From assembly GCA_965243185.1 (NCBI GenBank), contig OZ251531.1, forward strand, positions 2,728,001 to 2,792,000: a DNA stretch of 64,000 nucleotides, in the 5' to 3' direction. Each line of letters begins with the position of its first letter. The first letter of the stretch is position 1. The translations under genes and the position numbers were made by a program. Source of the DNA: CBDBCU01 sp965243185. Lineage in GTDB: Bacteria; Chloroflexota; Dehalococcoidia; Lucifugimonadales; UBA3495. Positions 8,634-17,965 of this stretch are shown piece after piece. Under the pieces are notes generated by a model. The model searched no databases, had not been told where the DNA came from, and was given only the letters and a program-made list of their open reading frames with translations.

Positions 8634-9752
8634 ATGGCGGCTAGCTTGGCAGCGGCGGATCCGGCGGCGGCAGTTGCGCCGCGCTTTCATGACCTGGACG
8701 CTTTGCGCGGCGTGGCAATGATTTTGGGCATTGTGCTGCACGGTGCGCTGTTCCTGCTGGCTATTGAGGATTGGCCGCTGACCGACCCGGGGGCAACGGA
8801 GGGAGTAGCGGCGGGTTACGGCGTTCTAATTGCCGCAATTCACGGCTTTCGGATGCCGATTTTCTTTCTGCTCAGCGGGTTCTTTACGGCTCTGCTGTGG
8901 CGGCGTTACGGGCTGCGGATGGTATTGGGACATCGTTTGCGGCGGGTCGGCTTGCCGCTGGCAATTGGGGCGGTTACGCTGGTGCCGGCGACTATGGGGC
9001 TGCTGTCGCTCCGCGGCGGTGAGGAGTTTGCGCCGCTGCATCCCTTTTCCTGGCTGCTGTCTTGGACTTACGACTTGGATCATCTGTGGTTTTTGTGGTA
9101 TCTGCTGGCTTTAGTGGCTCTGTTTGCCCTGCTGGTCAAACTGGGGTTGACTTTCCGCCACCGTTGGCTGTGGTGGGGGCTGATACCGTTGTCCCTGTTG
9201 CCGCGTTTGCTGATGAACTGGCTGGGCGGGGAGACCGGCAGTCCCATCATCAACCCGCAAGCCTTGGCCTGGTACGCTATGTTCTTTCTAATGGGCGTAT
9301 TTATGCAGCAGCGCGGCCTAGTGGTCGGGCGGGGCTGGACGATAGCGTTGGCGCCGGCGTTGCTGATCGTTTTTCCCCTGTCGCTGAGTTTGCCCTACGG
9401 GGAGGATGGCGGCGGCGCAATTACGATGGCGGCGGCCGCGGCCCAACTGGCTTATTCCTGGCTGATGTGTTTCGGGTTGATGGGGCTGTTTCGGATAATT
9501 GCCGGCCGGGAACGGTTCTGGGTGCGCTACCTGTCGGATGCCGCTTATTGGATGTATCTGGCGCATATGCCGCTGGTCGTGGCCGGTCAGATGCTGCTGG
9601 TGAACTGGCCGCTGAACGTCCACCTGAAATTCGGCTTGCTGTGCGCCGGGGTCTCTCTGATTTTGCTGGTCAGCTACCAGATTGGGGTGCGCTATACCGT
9701 TATCGGGAACCTGCTGAACGGACGGCGGGAACGGCGGGTTCAGCCGGCGTAA
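8634..9752 (+). CDS. Acyltransferase 3 family membrane protein
   Basis: This 372-residue integral membrane protein belongs to the acyltransferase 3 family, which transfers acyl groups onto sugars and other envelope molecules. The diagnostic start of the domain is RFHDLDALRGVAMILGIVLH, with the conserved Arg and His of the first membrane segment. About ten hydrophobic segments follow, including GFRMPIFFLLSGFF. The acceptor cannot be told from sequence. The final 53 bases overlap the 3' end of comEC on the other strand, an unusually long convergent overlap. Confidence 0.88.
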   Translation: MAASLAAADPAAAVAPRFHDLDALRGVAMILGIVLHGALFLLAIEDWPLTDPGATEGVAAGYGVLIAAIHGFRMPIFFLLSGFFTALLWRRYGLRMVLGHRLRRVGLPLAIGAVTLVPATMGLLSLRGGEEFAPLHPFSWLLSWTYDLDHLWFLWYLLALVALFALLVKLGLTFRHRWLWWGLIPLSLLPRLLMNWLGGETGSPIINPQALAWYAMFFLMGVFMQQRGLVVGRGWTIALAPALLIVFPLSLSLPYGEDGGGAITMAAAAAQLAYSWLMCFGLMGLFRIIAGRERFWVRYLSDAAYWMYLAHMPLVVAGQMLLVNWPLNVHLKFGLLCAGVSLILLVSYQIGVRYTVIGNLLNGRRERRVQPA

Positions 9753-12282
9753 GGTTTTTCTCCGTTTCCACCCAGAGCTTTTTGCCGTCGGTAGTGAAGT
9801 GGATAGTGCCGTGTTGGGCGGTTTGGTAGATGGCGTTTTCGCCAAGGGCTTTTTCGAGGCGGGACACTACTGACGGGTGCGGGTGTCCGTAGGAATTGTC
9901 GACGCCGGCAGAGATGACCGCCCATTGGGGATTGACGGCACGGACAAAGGCGGCGGTGGTCGAGCTTTTGCTGCCGTGATGGGCTACTTTCAGTACCTGG
10001 CTTTGCAGGTTGGCATTGCGGCGGAGCAAGTAGCGTTCCGCCGCCGCTTCGATGTCCCCGGCCAAAAGAAAGCTGATGTCCCCATAGACCAGCCGCAAGG
10101 CTAGGCTGTTGTTGTTGGAGTTCCAGAGGGGGCCGCGCAAGGGCTTAGCCGGGGGATGTAAAACCTCGAGAGTCAAGCCCGGTTCAAGGGTCAAGGTTTG
10201 GCCGGCGGTCAAGTAAAGGGGTTGGTAGCCGCCTCCGTCTAAAGTACGCCGCCATTGGGGATAGAGGGGACTTTCCGGGTCTTTGACGCCGGCCAACACC
10301 GCGTCGGTTTGGTAAGTTTGCAGCACTTTCAGCAAGCCCCGGCTGTGGTCGGCGTCAAGATGAGTGGCGGCTACAGCGTCCAGGTGTTTGTCCCAAGAGG
10401 GCAGGACGGTGGACAAGGCGCGCAATGCGCCGCCGTTAGCCGGGCCGCCATCCACTAACAACTGCCGGCCTTGCGGCGTAACAATCAGCGCGCTGTCACC
10501 CTGCCCGACATCGAAAAAGTGGATATGGAGCTTGCCATCGGGCTGGTTAAAGAGGGCGGCGGCCAGGTATAAGGCGGAGGCGGCCAGGATAACGGTCAAG
10601 CCGGCAATGCCCAAGTAAGGGCCGCTAGAACGGGGGCGGCCATCGGGGGTAAAACCCAAAGCCGGCGGCGGCCGCTCCCGGTTCAGGTAGTCCAGAAAGC
10701 GGCCGACTACTCCCCGGCGGGAAGTCAAGCGGTCGGCTAACAGCAGGGCCGCAACCATCAGGGCATACCAGGTTAAAAGCCAGCGGTAGTCCGTCCAATG
10801 CCAGCCGATAGTCCAGTCGGGGATAAGGTCAACTAACTGCAACAAGGCAGTCAAAGGCAGGGCGGCCGGGATGCCGACCATTTGCCCCAACAGAGGATGG
10901 AGCAGACCGGCGACCGCCGCCGCTAACCCGCCAAGGAGGGCGAAGGGCAGCAGCGGCGCCGCCAGGATGGTAGCCGGCAAGCCCAACAAAGGCAGTTCCT
11001 TAAAGTGAAAGGCGATCAGGGGAAAGGTAGCAAGGGTAGCCGCCGCGCCAATAATAAGCCCGGAAACCAGGCCGCTTAACGGCAGGGCGGCCGCGGATTG
11101 CCAGGATATGTTGGGCTTATGGAGCGCGGCGGCAATGGCCCGGGCGGCAGCCTCCTGCCAGGGCAAAGCCAGGATGATGCCGGCCATAGCCGCAAAGCTG
11201 AGTTGGAACGAGATTCGGGAAATCAGGCGGGGTTCGAGGGCGGTCATTGCCACGACGCTTAAAGCCAGGGCCGGCAGCAGGGTAGCCCGGGGGCGGCCCA
11301 AAGCCAATGCGCCCAGATAGACGCTGCCCATCAGGGCGGCGCGGACTACCGACGGGGCGGCGCCGCTGAGCAGCACGTAAAGCCATACGGCGGCCAGGGT
11401 CAGCAGTAAGGCCGCCGGGGTGCGCCGGCCCAACAGTCCCCGGAAAGTTCCCAAGGCCATAGCCAGCAGTATGCCCAGGTGCATACCAGAGATGGCTAAA
11501 AAATGGGACACGCCGGTTTTTTGGAAATCCTGCACTATGTCATCGGTAAGCTGACCGCGCAAGCCCAAGAGGATGGCTTGCGCCAAAGCGGCCGGAGCCG
11601 GCGGGAGGGTGGCGTCCATACTGCGGGCCAGTTGGCGGCGCCAGTCATAAACGGCGGCGCGAAAACGCGGCCAAGCCCCGGCGGTATCCGCGCCAAGCCA
11701 GGTGCTTTCATAAGACCAGAGGATTGCGGAAATGCCTTGACTTTCCAGATAAGCGGGGTAGTCAAAGCCGGCAAAGGGTTGGGGGCGTTGCAGGGAGCCG
11801 GGAATTTCCAGCAAATCGCCGTAGCGGATATAGGGCGGCTGGCGTTGGGGCAAGGAGACTAATTCGGCCGGCGGCGGCGCGAAAACCAGTACCTGCCCGG
11901 TTTGCGGCTGCCAATCCCGCCGCGGGCCACGGCGGATTTCCGATACTGCTAACCGAAACTTGACGCGGGTCGCAGTAGATTCCGGGTCGCCGATGACCTG
12001 CCCGCGCAGGGTAACCTCCTGTTTATCCCGCTCAATAAAGGAAGGCGCCGGCGCGACAGCGGCATAGCGTCCCAACCCCAATAGAACCATTGCCAACAGC
12101 AAGGGCAGCCAGGGGGAAAGGAACGGAGATGCCGGGAGCCGGCGGCGGAACAGCCGCAAAGTCAAAGCCAGAGTCAAGGCAATGGCCGCCAGCAGGAAGG
12201 GAGCGGCCGGGCCGGCGGTGTAGCTGTGCCAAGCCAGGAATAACCCGGTCAGCCAAGCCGCCGCCAACGCCGCCGGTTTCAT
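9700..12282 (-). CDS. comEC: DNA uptake channel ComEC
   Basis: ComEC is the inner-membrane channel that takes single-stranded DNA into the cell during natural transformation. The 860-residue protein has the full family layout: an N-terminal membrane pair with a DUF4131-like soluble domain, the competence domain with GVSHFLAISGMHLGILLAM and many membrane segments, and a C-terminal metallo-beta-lactamase-like domain starting near HIHFFDVGQGDSALIV and carrying THLDADHSRG. That last domain probably degrades the non-transported strand. ATG 12282 is preceded by GAGGGTAG. It follows comEA by 23 bases and is clearly in the same operon. Confidence 0.96.
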   Translation of the reverse strand: MKPAALAAAWLTGLFLAWHSYTAGPAAPFLLAAIALTLALTLRLFRRRLPASPFLSPWLPLLLAMVLLGLGRYAAVAPAPSFIERDKQEVTLRGQVIGDPESTATRVKFRLAVSEIRRGPRRDWQPQTGQVLVFAPPPAELVSLPQRQPPYIRYGDLLEIPGSLQRPQPFAGFDYPAYLESQGISAILWSYESTWLGADTAGAWPRFRAAVYDWRRQLARSMDATLPPAPAALAQAILLGLRGQLTDDIVQDFQKTGVSHFLAISGMHLGILLAMALGTFRGLLGRRTPAALLLTLAAVWLYVLLSGAAPSVVRAALMGSVYLGALALGRPRATLLPALALSVVAMTALEPRLISRISFQLSFAAMAGIILALPWQEAAARAIAAALHKPNISWQSAAALPLSGLVSGLIIGAAATLATFPLIAFHFKELPLLGLPATILAAPLLPFALLGGLAAAVAGLLHPLLGQMVGIPAALPLTALLQLVDLIPDWTIGWHWTDYRWLLTWYALMVAALLLADRLTSRRGVVGRFLDYLNRERPPPALGFTPDGRPRSSGPYLGIAGLTVILAASALYLAAALFNQPDGKLHIHFFDVGQGDSALIVTPQGRQLLVDGGPANGGALRALSTVLPSWDKHLDAVAATHLDADHSRGLLKVLQTYQTDAVLAGVKDPESPLYPQWRRTLDGGGYQPLYLTAGQTLTLEPGLTLEVLHPPAKPLRGPLWNSNNNSLALRLVYGDISFLLAGDIEAAAERYLLRRNANLQSQVLKVAHHGSKSSTTAAFVRAVNPQWAVISAGVDNSYGHPHPSVVSRLEKALGENAIYQTAQHGTIHFTTDGKKLWVETEKNLTPAEPAVPAVRSAGSR

Positions 12283-12305
12283 TGGCTACCCTCGGCCGGC
12301 CCGAT

Positions 12306-13073
12306 TCAGGGGGCGGTCTGAACGGTGATTAGGGATTGCAGGTTTTCGTAAATGCCGGAGCCGATGCCGGCTACCGCGGTCAGTTCCTCGGCGGCGACGA
12401 AAGGTCCGTTCTGTTCCCGGTAGGCAATGATGGCTTGAGCTCGGGAAGGTCCGATGCCCGGGAGGGATTCCAACTGGGGCCGGCCGGCGGTGTTCAAGTC
12501 AACGCGGCTGGGGGACTGGTCGGTGTCGGTGTCGGCGACGAGGTCAGCGGTGTCCGGGTTCGGTGCCACGGATTCGATTACGCCGGAAAGCTCGCCGGTG
12601 AGCAGGTTGGCGGTTTTACGGGTTAAATCGGTATCAATGGGCAGGGGCGCCGGCAGTTCGTTGGCCGCCCGGCCGGAGATGTCCGGGATGAGATAGCGGC
12701 CTTCATCCTTGACTTTTAATGCCAAGTTGACCGGTGACAGGTCGGCAGTGGCGGCAATGCCGCCGGCGGCAGATATGGCATCAGCCAGGCGGTCGCCCGG
12801 GTTGAGGGTATAGACGCCGGGATTTTGCACCGCCCCGGCAACATAAACGCGCACCGGCTCATCGGTAGCATCAGCGGCTGCGGCCGGGCTTTCAATGGCG
12901 GCTACGGCGGCTGCGGTTGGGCTATCGGCGGCGGCCGCCGCGGCGGCGGTGCTGTCGGTCAACTCCAGGGGTTGGTCGCCGCCATCCCGCAGCAATAGAA
13001 AAAGGAAGGCCGCCACCAAGAGCAAGGCCAAAGCCGCCAAGGCGGTGATGGGTAAAAGCCGCGTCAAGGTCAT
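12306..13073 (-). CDS. comEA: Competence DNA receptor ComEA
   Basis: ComEA binds incoming double-stranded DNA outside the membrane and hands it to ComEC. After a single N-terminal membrane anchor (residues about 5-28) comes an Ala-rich linker, then an SLBB-type domain (VRVYVAGAVQNPGVYTL), a second linker, and the C-terminal helix-hairpin-helix domain starting VDLNTAGRPQLESLPGIGPS. That order and size (255 residues) match the family. ATG 13073 has a GGGGAG ribosome site. A GTG at 13106 would add 11 residues. It is the first gene of the comEA-comEC operon and is preceded by a promoter with a perfect -10. Confidence 0.95.
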   Translation of the reverse strand: MTLTRLLPITALAALALLLVAAFLFLLLRDGGDQPLELTDSTAAAAAAADSPTAAAVAAIESPAAAADATDEPVRVYVAGAVQNPGVYTLNPGDRLADAISAAGGIAATADLSPVNLALKVKDEGRYLIPDISGRAANELPAPLPIDTDLTRKTANLLTGELSGVIESVAPNPDTADLVADTDTDQSPSRVDLNTAGRPQLESLPGIGPSRAQAIIAYREQNGPFVAAEELTAVAGIGSGIYENLQSLITVQTAP

Positions 13074-13157
13074 AATGCCCGCTCCCCATCGGGCCGGCAG
13101 ATGCACCGCGTTAGCCGCCGGTCGGTTGGATTTACATAAAGTCGATTACGGGGCGGG

Positions 13158-13186
13158 ATTATATCCTATTTTCAGCAAAATGTGTA
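13158..13186 (-). promoter_or_regulatory. Promoter of comEA-comEC
   Basis: On the minus strand TACACA (13186-13181) and TATAAT (13163-13158) are separated by 17 bases. The -10 is perfect and the surrounding 60 bases are AT-rich in a GC-rich genome. The rest of the spacer 13187-13340 shows nothing else I recognise. Confidence 0.6.
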
Positions 13187-13343
13187 ATTTTCTTAAAAAA
13201 GTATAAAATTAACTCGCAAAGAAAGACGATTCCGTGGTTGCAAGGTGGTTTCCGCATAATATAGTCGGGGCGGGATACCCAAAGAATGGCCGCCGCGCGG
13301 TCGGCCCAAGCGGCGGTAGGCAAGGCAGTACTGGAAACAAAAC

Positions 13344-13380
13344 GGGCGGGGCGAGTATTACTCGCCCCGCCCGCCTTTTA
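13344..13380 (-). terminator. Hairpin terminator after the yhhQ-type gene
   Basis: GGGCGGGGCGAGTA (13344-13357) is followed almost at once by its complement (13359-13372). On the minus strand the hairpin is followed by GTTTTGTTT, giving an intrinsic terminator for the transporter gene ending at 13401. Confidence 0.7.
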
Positions 13381-13400
13381 GCGGCAACCGCCGACCAGGG

Positions 13401-14159
13401 TTAGGTTTTGGCGTCGGCGGAGGCGGCGAATACGCCAAAGGGGTTCAGCGTCCGCGGCAGGTTGATGACATCCATCTGCTCCTTCCGCTTCATATACCCC
13501 ACAATGGCGTAGGTAAAGGGCGTCGCCACCACTTCGTAGAGGATTTTAGTAACCCACTGCGCCAGAATCGCCCCGATTACCGCCACGCCGCTCCATTCGT
13601 TGCCCGGGATGCCATCCAACCGGGTGCCGATGCCAAAGGCAATGGCGATAAAAATGACCGAATCCAGCCCTTGCCCGACCACCGTGGAGCCGATGGTCCG
13701 CATCCACAGGAAGCGGCCTTGGGTTTTGTATTTCATCAGGGCCAAGACGGTGGAATTGGCAAGCTCTCCGGTCAAGTAGGCAAAGAAGGAGCCGATGAGG
13801 ATAAAGGGCAGTTGACCCAAGATACGGCCGTAAGCCGACTGGGCGAACTCGTCAAAAGCCGGAGGCCCCGCCGCCGGCAACAAGCCGGTAATCCAGAGGG
13901 CTAGTACGACAAAGACATTGGCGACAAAGCCCAACCAGATGACGCCGCGGGCGGCGTGAAACCCGTACACCTCGGTTAAGAGGTTGCCGATGATGTAGCT
14001 GATGGGAAAGATGATGATGGACGCCGGCAGAATCATCGCCGGGTTGCCGAACCACTGAATGGGCAGCAGGACGATGGCCTTGACCGCAATGATGTTGGAA
14101 GTGATCAGCACCGCAACGAACATCGCCACGATGATGACGAAAATCCCCGAAAACCGCAT
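13401..14159 (-). CDS. yhhQ: Queuosine precursor transporter, YhhQ family
   Basis: This 252-residue membrane protein belongs to the VUT/YhhQ family, which imports queuosine precursors such as preQ0 or preQ1. The first segment VAVLITSNIIAVKAI, then ASIIIFPISYIIGNLLTEVYG with its conserved TEVYG, and the STVVGQGLDSVIFIAIAF segment are typical. About six membrane helices are visible. ATG 14159 has AAGGAGCGG before it. It follows queF by 46 bases, so uptake and a reduction step of queuosine synthesis are joined in one operon, which strengthens the substrate assignment. Confidence 0.9.
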   Translation of the reverse strand: MRFSGIFVIIVAMFVAVLITSNIIAVKAIVLLPIQWFGNPAMILPASIIIFPISYIIGNLLTEVYGFHAARGVIWLGFVANVFVVLALWITGLLPAAGPPAFDEFAQSAYGRILGQLPFILIGSFFAYLTGELANSTVLALMKYKTQGRFLWMRTIGSTVVGQGLDSVIFIAIAFGIGTRLDGIPGNEWSGVAVIGAILAQWVTKILYEVVATPFTYAIVGYMKRKEQMDVINLPRTLNPFGVFAASADAKT

Positions 14160-14205
14160 AACCGCTCCTTTCCCCTATCGTCTTATCGGCAGCCCCCGGC
14201 CCGGC

Positions 14206-14634
14206 TTACTCTCCGCCCGCCCGGTACTCCACCGACACCGCCGTATGAATGCCGCCCCGTATTTTATAGTCCAGCGTAACTTTCATCCAAGCGGGTTGGC
14301 AGCAAGTTATCAAGTCTTTGAGAATCCGATTCGCCGCGTGTTCCTGCACAATCCCCACATCCCGAAAGGACAGCAGGTAGTATTTCAGCGACTTCAGCTC
14401 AATGCAGCTCCCTCCCGGAATATAGGCAATGGTCAAAGTCCCGTAGTCCGGCAGCCCCGTCCACGGACACAATGCCGTGAACTCATCAGTGTCGATAACT
14501 ACTTCGGCGGCCTGCTCCGGGTATTCGTAGGCAAAGGTCAGCAGGCAAGTGGGGTCGATGTCCGATTCCGGGCGGGCGGTCAGGTTATAGTCCAGGCTTT
14601 CGTACTGCTCGCGCAGTTCGGGAATGGCAACCAT
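14206..14634 (-). CDS. queF: NADPH-dependent 7-cyano-7-deazaguanine reductase QueF
   Basis: QueF reduces the nitrile of preQ0 to the aminomethyl group of preQ1 in tRNA queuosine synthesis. The 142-residue size is that of the short, type I QueF. Visible hallmarks are FTALCPWTGLPDYG, holding the catalytic Cys and the nearby Asp, and CIELKSLKYYLLSFR, the QueF motif. A ribosome site GGAGG precedes ATG 14634 at slightly long spacing. I looked for a preQ1 riboswitch in the 5' region and could not support one. Confidence 0.95.
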   Translation of the reverse strand: MVAIPELREQYESLDYNLTARPESDIDPTCLLTFAYEYPEQAAEVVIDTDEFTALCPWTGLPDYGTLTIAYIPGGSCIELKSLKYYLLSFRDVGIVQEHAANRILKDLITCCQPAWMKVTLDYKIRGGIHTAVSVEYRAGGE

Positions 14635-14743
14635 AAGCAGGTTTAGCCTCCGGGGATGATTTGACCGGAATATGATAGCGATTTGGGGATGGTAATGTCA
14701 AAGGGCGGCGGCGGTGAATTGGGGGAATGCTGACCTTTCGAGA

Positions 14744-14772
14744 ATGACATTCTTTAGAGGATGTGTTATGCT
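14744..14772 (+). promoter_or_regulatory. Promoter of rplS
   Basis: ATGACA (14744-14749) and TATGCT (14767-14772) are spaced by 17 bases, and the -10 carries a TGn extension (TGT TATGCT). Position and spacing fit the rplS start at 14817. Confidence 0.55.
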
Positions 14773-14816
14773 GTAGGGCAAAATTGAACGGGTAAAGGGG
14801 AAACAAGGTTAAAACT

Positions 14817-15197
14817 ATGGAAGCAGCCCAAGTATTGCAACCGGAAAGCAACCCGAAAATCCCTCAGTTCGGTGCCGGGGACACAGTGCGCGTCAACTTC
14901 CGCATCCGGGAGGGCGAGCGGGAGCGGATTCAGGCATTCCAAGGGGTAGTCATCCGCCGGCAGAACGGCAGCGGCCCGTCGGCCAACTTTACGGTGCGCC
15001 GCGTTGCCGGCGGCGGCGTGGGGGTGGAGCGGATTTTCCCCCTCTATTCGCCGTTGATTGACTCCTTGGAAGTTACCCGCCGGGGCGCCGTGCGGCGGGC
15101 CAAACTCTATTACCTGCGAGGATTGCAGGGCCGGGCCGCCCGCATCAAGGAAAAGGCGACCCCGCGCCGCCAGCGGGGTACGGCGGAAGGGCAGTAG
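14817..15197 (+). CDS. rplS: Large-subunit ribosomal protein L19
   Basis: L19 sits at the interface of the two ribosomal subunits. The 126-residue protein shows the family core FGAGDTVRVNFRIREGERER, IQAFQGVVIRRQNG, and GVERIFPLYSPLIDSLEVTR, then RRAKLYYLRGLQGRAARIKE. It has a slightly long N-terminal extension of about 18 residues. AAGG at 14806 lies ahead of ATG 14817. The usual partners trmD and rimM are not adjacent here; priA follows after 210 bases in which I see no gene. Confidence 0.97.
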   Translation: MEAAQVLQPESNPKIPQFGAGDTVRVNFRIREGERERIQAFQGVVIRRQNGSGPSANFTVRRVAGGGVGVERIFPLYSPLIDSLEVTRRGAVRRAKLYYLRGLQGRAARIKEKATPRRQRGTAEGQ

Positions 15198-15407
15198 CCC
15201 TTTCACCGGCGCGGTTTCCATGCTGGCTGTTGCTCTATCCGGCAACAATGCCGGATGCACGCAAAGCGCCGGCAAGCAAACTACCCTGTTTCTCCCGGCC
15301 GGGGTTAGTACGAATTATGCAGCTACCCGGGGCAATAGGAAAAATCGCCCATTGCCATAGACTCCGGGTTGCCGGGTTTTGCAAGGGTAAAGACGGCGGC
15401 GGTTGCT

Positions 15408-17963
15408 ATGCTGAGATACGCCGAAGTAGCGGTGGACGCCCCGGTCAGTCCCTCCCGCACCTTTTCCTACCACATCCCGGAGCAACTCCGCCTCCAGCCG
15501 GGGCAGCTGGTGTGGGTGCCCTTTGGCCGCCGCACTTTGCAGGGCGTGGTTATGGAACTGGCGGCCGCGCCGCAAGTAGCCGAAACTAAAGCCATCCTGC
15601 AAGCTGTCGAACCCTCGCCCCTGCTGAACCCTACCGCCTTGACCCTGGCCCGCTGGCTCAGCCGTTACTATCTCTGCTCCCTGTTTGACGCCGTAGCTCT
15701 GTTTCTGCCGCCGGGTTTCAAGGCGCAAGTGCGCTCCGAAATTCGGCCGGCCGCCATAACTGACGCCGCCTATGCCAAACTGAAGGACGCCACCCGGGAA
15801 GCCTTGGCGACCTTGTCGGAACGAAATCCTTTGACCGAGGCGGAGTTCAGCAAGCTCTTGGGCAAGGGCGGCCTTCGGGAAGTGAACCGGCTGGTCAGTC
15901 AGGGGCTTATCCGCCGCCAAGTGGACTTGCCGCGCAAGCGGACTTTTCGGTATGTCAGCCAACTTTTCCCGGCCGCCCTTCCGGAGGATGACGGGACGGG
16001 GGACGGCCGGGCTTACCAGCTGCCGGGGCGGCAAGAGCGGCTGCTGCAAGCGGTGCGGGAACAGGGCGGCGGCTATTCCACCACCCAAGCCAACAAGGAA
16101 TTCGGGGCCGGCGTAGGCAATGTTCTGGTGGAAAAAGGATTGTTGGGACTGGAATGGGTGCGGCAGGAAAATCCGCCGGAGATTTTGCCGGTTTTGCCGG
16201 AGGAAAGTTGGACGGCGGGCCTTGCCCCGGCACCGATTGCCGCCGGGGAATTGACTTTAACCCGGATGCAAGCCGACGCCTTGGAACGGATTGTCGCGGC
16301 CCTGGACGCTCCGGCGTCGCCGCGTACCTTTCTGCTACACGGCGTTACCGGCAGCGGCAAAACTGAGGTGTATCTGCGGGCTATTGACCATATCGTAAAG
16401 CGGGGGCAGCAAGCCATCTTTCTGGTGCCGGAAATCGCCTTGACTCCGCAAACGGTGCAACGGGTCAACGCCCGTTTCCCGGGGCAGGCGGCGGTACTGC
16501 ACAGCGGCCTGACCGAGCGGCAGAAGTTCGACCAGTGGTGGAAAATCCGGGACGGGGATTATGCGGTAGTGGTCGGGCCGCGCAGCGCCCTGTTTGCGCC
16601 AACGCCGGATTTGGGACTGATTGTCCTTGACGAGGAACACGAATGGACTTACAAGCAGGTTGAAACGCCGCCCTTTTACCACGCCCGCACCACCGCTTTG
16701 GAACTGGCCCGCTTGACCGGCGCCGGGGTAATTCTGGGCAGTGCAACCCCGGATGTGGAGTCCTATCATCACGCCCAAAGCGGCCGCTACCGCCTCCTGG
16801 AGTTGCCCTATCGGATACGGCAAGGGGACAATGCGGCGTTGCAAAGGGTTGGCGAGGCCGCGGCCCAGTATGCGGTCAACGGGCCGGCTAATGCCAACGG
16901 TCATCCGTTAGACCTTGCAGTTGCTGCCGACGATGGCTTGGCGGATGTGGAAATCTGCGATCTGCGGCTGGAGTTGCGCCGAGGCAATCGCAGCATTTTC
17001 AGCCGGGCCTTGGCCGCGGCCTTAACCGAGTGCATTGAGCAGGGACGGCAAGCCATCCTGTTTCTGAACCGCCGGGGCAGCGCGCCCATCGTCCAGTGCC
17101 GGGATTGCGGTTATGTAGTTACTTGCAGCGGTTGCGCGGTGTCGCTGACCTATCACGCCGCCGAATCCCGGCTCCGCTGCCATCGCTGCAACCGGCGCAG
17201 CCGCCCGCCCAGCCGCTGCCGCCAGTGCGGGAGTAATCACATTCGGCAGTTGGGCATCGGCACCCAGCGGGTGGTGGAGGAAGTGGAGAAACTGCTGCCG
17301 GGCATAGCGGTAGAGCGGTGGGACGCCGACGCCACCCGGGGCGGCCCGAGCCCGGCCGAAAGAATGCGCCGCTTGGCATCCGGAGAGACGCAGGTCGTGG
17401 TCGGTACGCAACTGGTGGCCAAGGGGCTGGATGTGCCGGCGGTTACGCTGGTCGGGGTAGTATTGGCCGATGTGGGCTTGCATTTGCCCGATTATCGAGC
17501 CGGGGAACGGGCTTTCGGCTTGCTGTGCCAAGTAGCCGGCCGGGCCGGCCGGGGCGCAGAACCGGGCCGGGTTATCATTCAGACTTACAACCCGGGACAC
17601 TACGCCGTAGCCGCCGCCGCCCGCCAGGATTACGCCGCCCTGTACCACACGGAGATCGCCGCCCGGCGTCAGCAGGGCAACCCGCCCTTTAACCGGTTGG
17701 CGCATCTGCTTTATCAGAATATCAACCCCACCACTTGCCAACAGCAGGCGACAGCGGCCGCCCGGTTGCTGCGGCAGCGCATCCGCGCCCAAGGTCTAAC
17801 CGATGTGCAGGTTATCGGCCCGGCCCCCGGTATGCCGGAACGGGTGCGCGGCCAGTATCGCTGGCGGGTTATTGTGCGCGGCCGCCGTCTGCATCAGTTT
17901 CTGGAAGGCAGCGATTTGTCCACCCGGGAAGTTACCATCGATATGGACCCGGTGCATCTCTAA
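15408..17963 (+). CDS. priA: Primosomal helicase PriA
   Basis: PriA restarts stalled replication forks by binding branched DNA and loading the replicative helicase. The 851-residue protein has the 3'-DNA-binding domain at the start (VDAPVSPSRTFSYHIPEQ), a winged-helix region, and the DEAD-type helicase core with HGVTGSGKTEVYL (Walker A) and VLDEEHEWTYKQ (DEEH box). A zinc region follows with paired cysteines in CRDCGYVVTCSGC and CHRCNRRSRPPSRCRQCGS. Helicase motifs V and VI include AKGLDVPAVTLVGV and CQVAGRAGRG. ATG 15408 is preferred to an upstream TTG at 15369 because the family begins at about this point. Confidence 0.96.
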   Translation: MLRYAEVAVDAPVSPSRTFSYHIPEQLRLQPGQLVWVPFGRRTLQGVVMELAAAPQVAETKAILQAVEPSPLLNPTALTLARWLSRYYLCSLFDAVALFLPPGFKAQVRSEIRPAAITDAAYAKLKDATREALATLSERNPLTEAEFSKLLGKGGLREVNRLVSQGLIRRQVDLPRKRTFRYVSQLFPAALPEDDGTGDGRAYQLPGRQERLLQAVREQGGGYSTTQANKEFGAGVGNVLVEKGLLGLEWVRQENPPEILPVLPEESWTAGLAPAPIAAGELTLTRMQADALERIVAALDAPASPRTFLLHGVTGSGKTEVYLRAIDHIVKRGQQAIFLVPEIALTPQTVQRVNARFPGQAAVLHSGLTERQKFDQWWKIRDGDYAVVVGPRSALFAPTPDLGLIVLDEEHEWTYKQVETPPFYHARTTALELARLTGAGVILGSATPDVESYHHAQSGRYRLLELPYRIRQGDNAALQRVGEAAAQYAVNGPANANGHPLDLAVAADDGLADVEICDLRLELRRGNRSIFSRALAAALTECIEQGRQAILFLNRRGSAPIVQCRDCGYVVTCSGCAVSLTYHAAESRLRCHRCNRRSRPPSRCRQCGSNHIRQLGIGTQRVVEEVEKLLPGIAVERWDADATRGGPSPAERMRRLASGETQVVVGTQLVAKGLDVPAVTLVGVVLADVGLHLPDYRAGERAFGLLCQVAGRAGRGAEPGRVIIQTYNPGHYAVAAAARQDYAALYHTEIAARRQQGNPPFNRLAHLLYQNINPTTCQQQATAAARLLRQRIRAQGLTDVQVIGPAPGMPERVRGQYRWRVIVRGRRLHQFLEGSDLSTREVTIDMDPVHL

Positions 17964-17965
17964 GC

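Noticed and set aside
14635..14760. preQ1 riboswitch upstream of queF
   Set aside because: The leader lacks the small hairpin and A-rich tail of preQ1-I and the longer layout of preQ1-II, so I could not support it.
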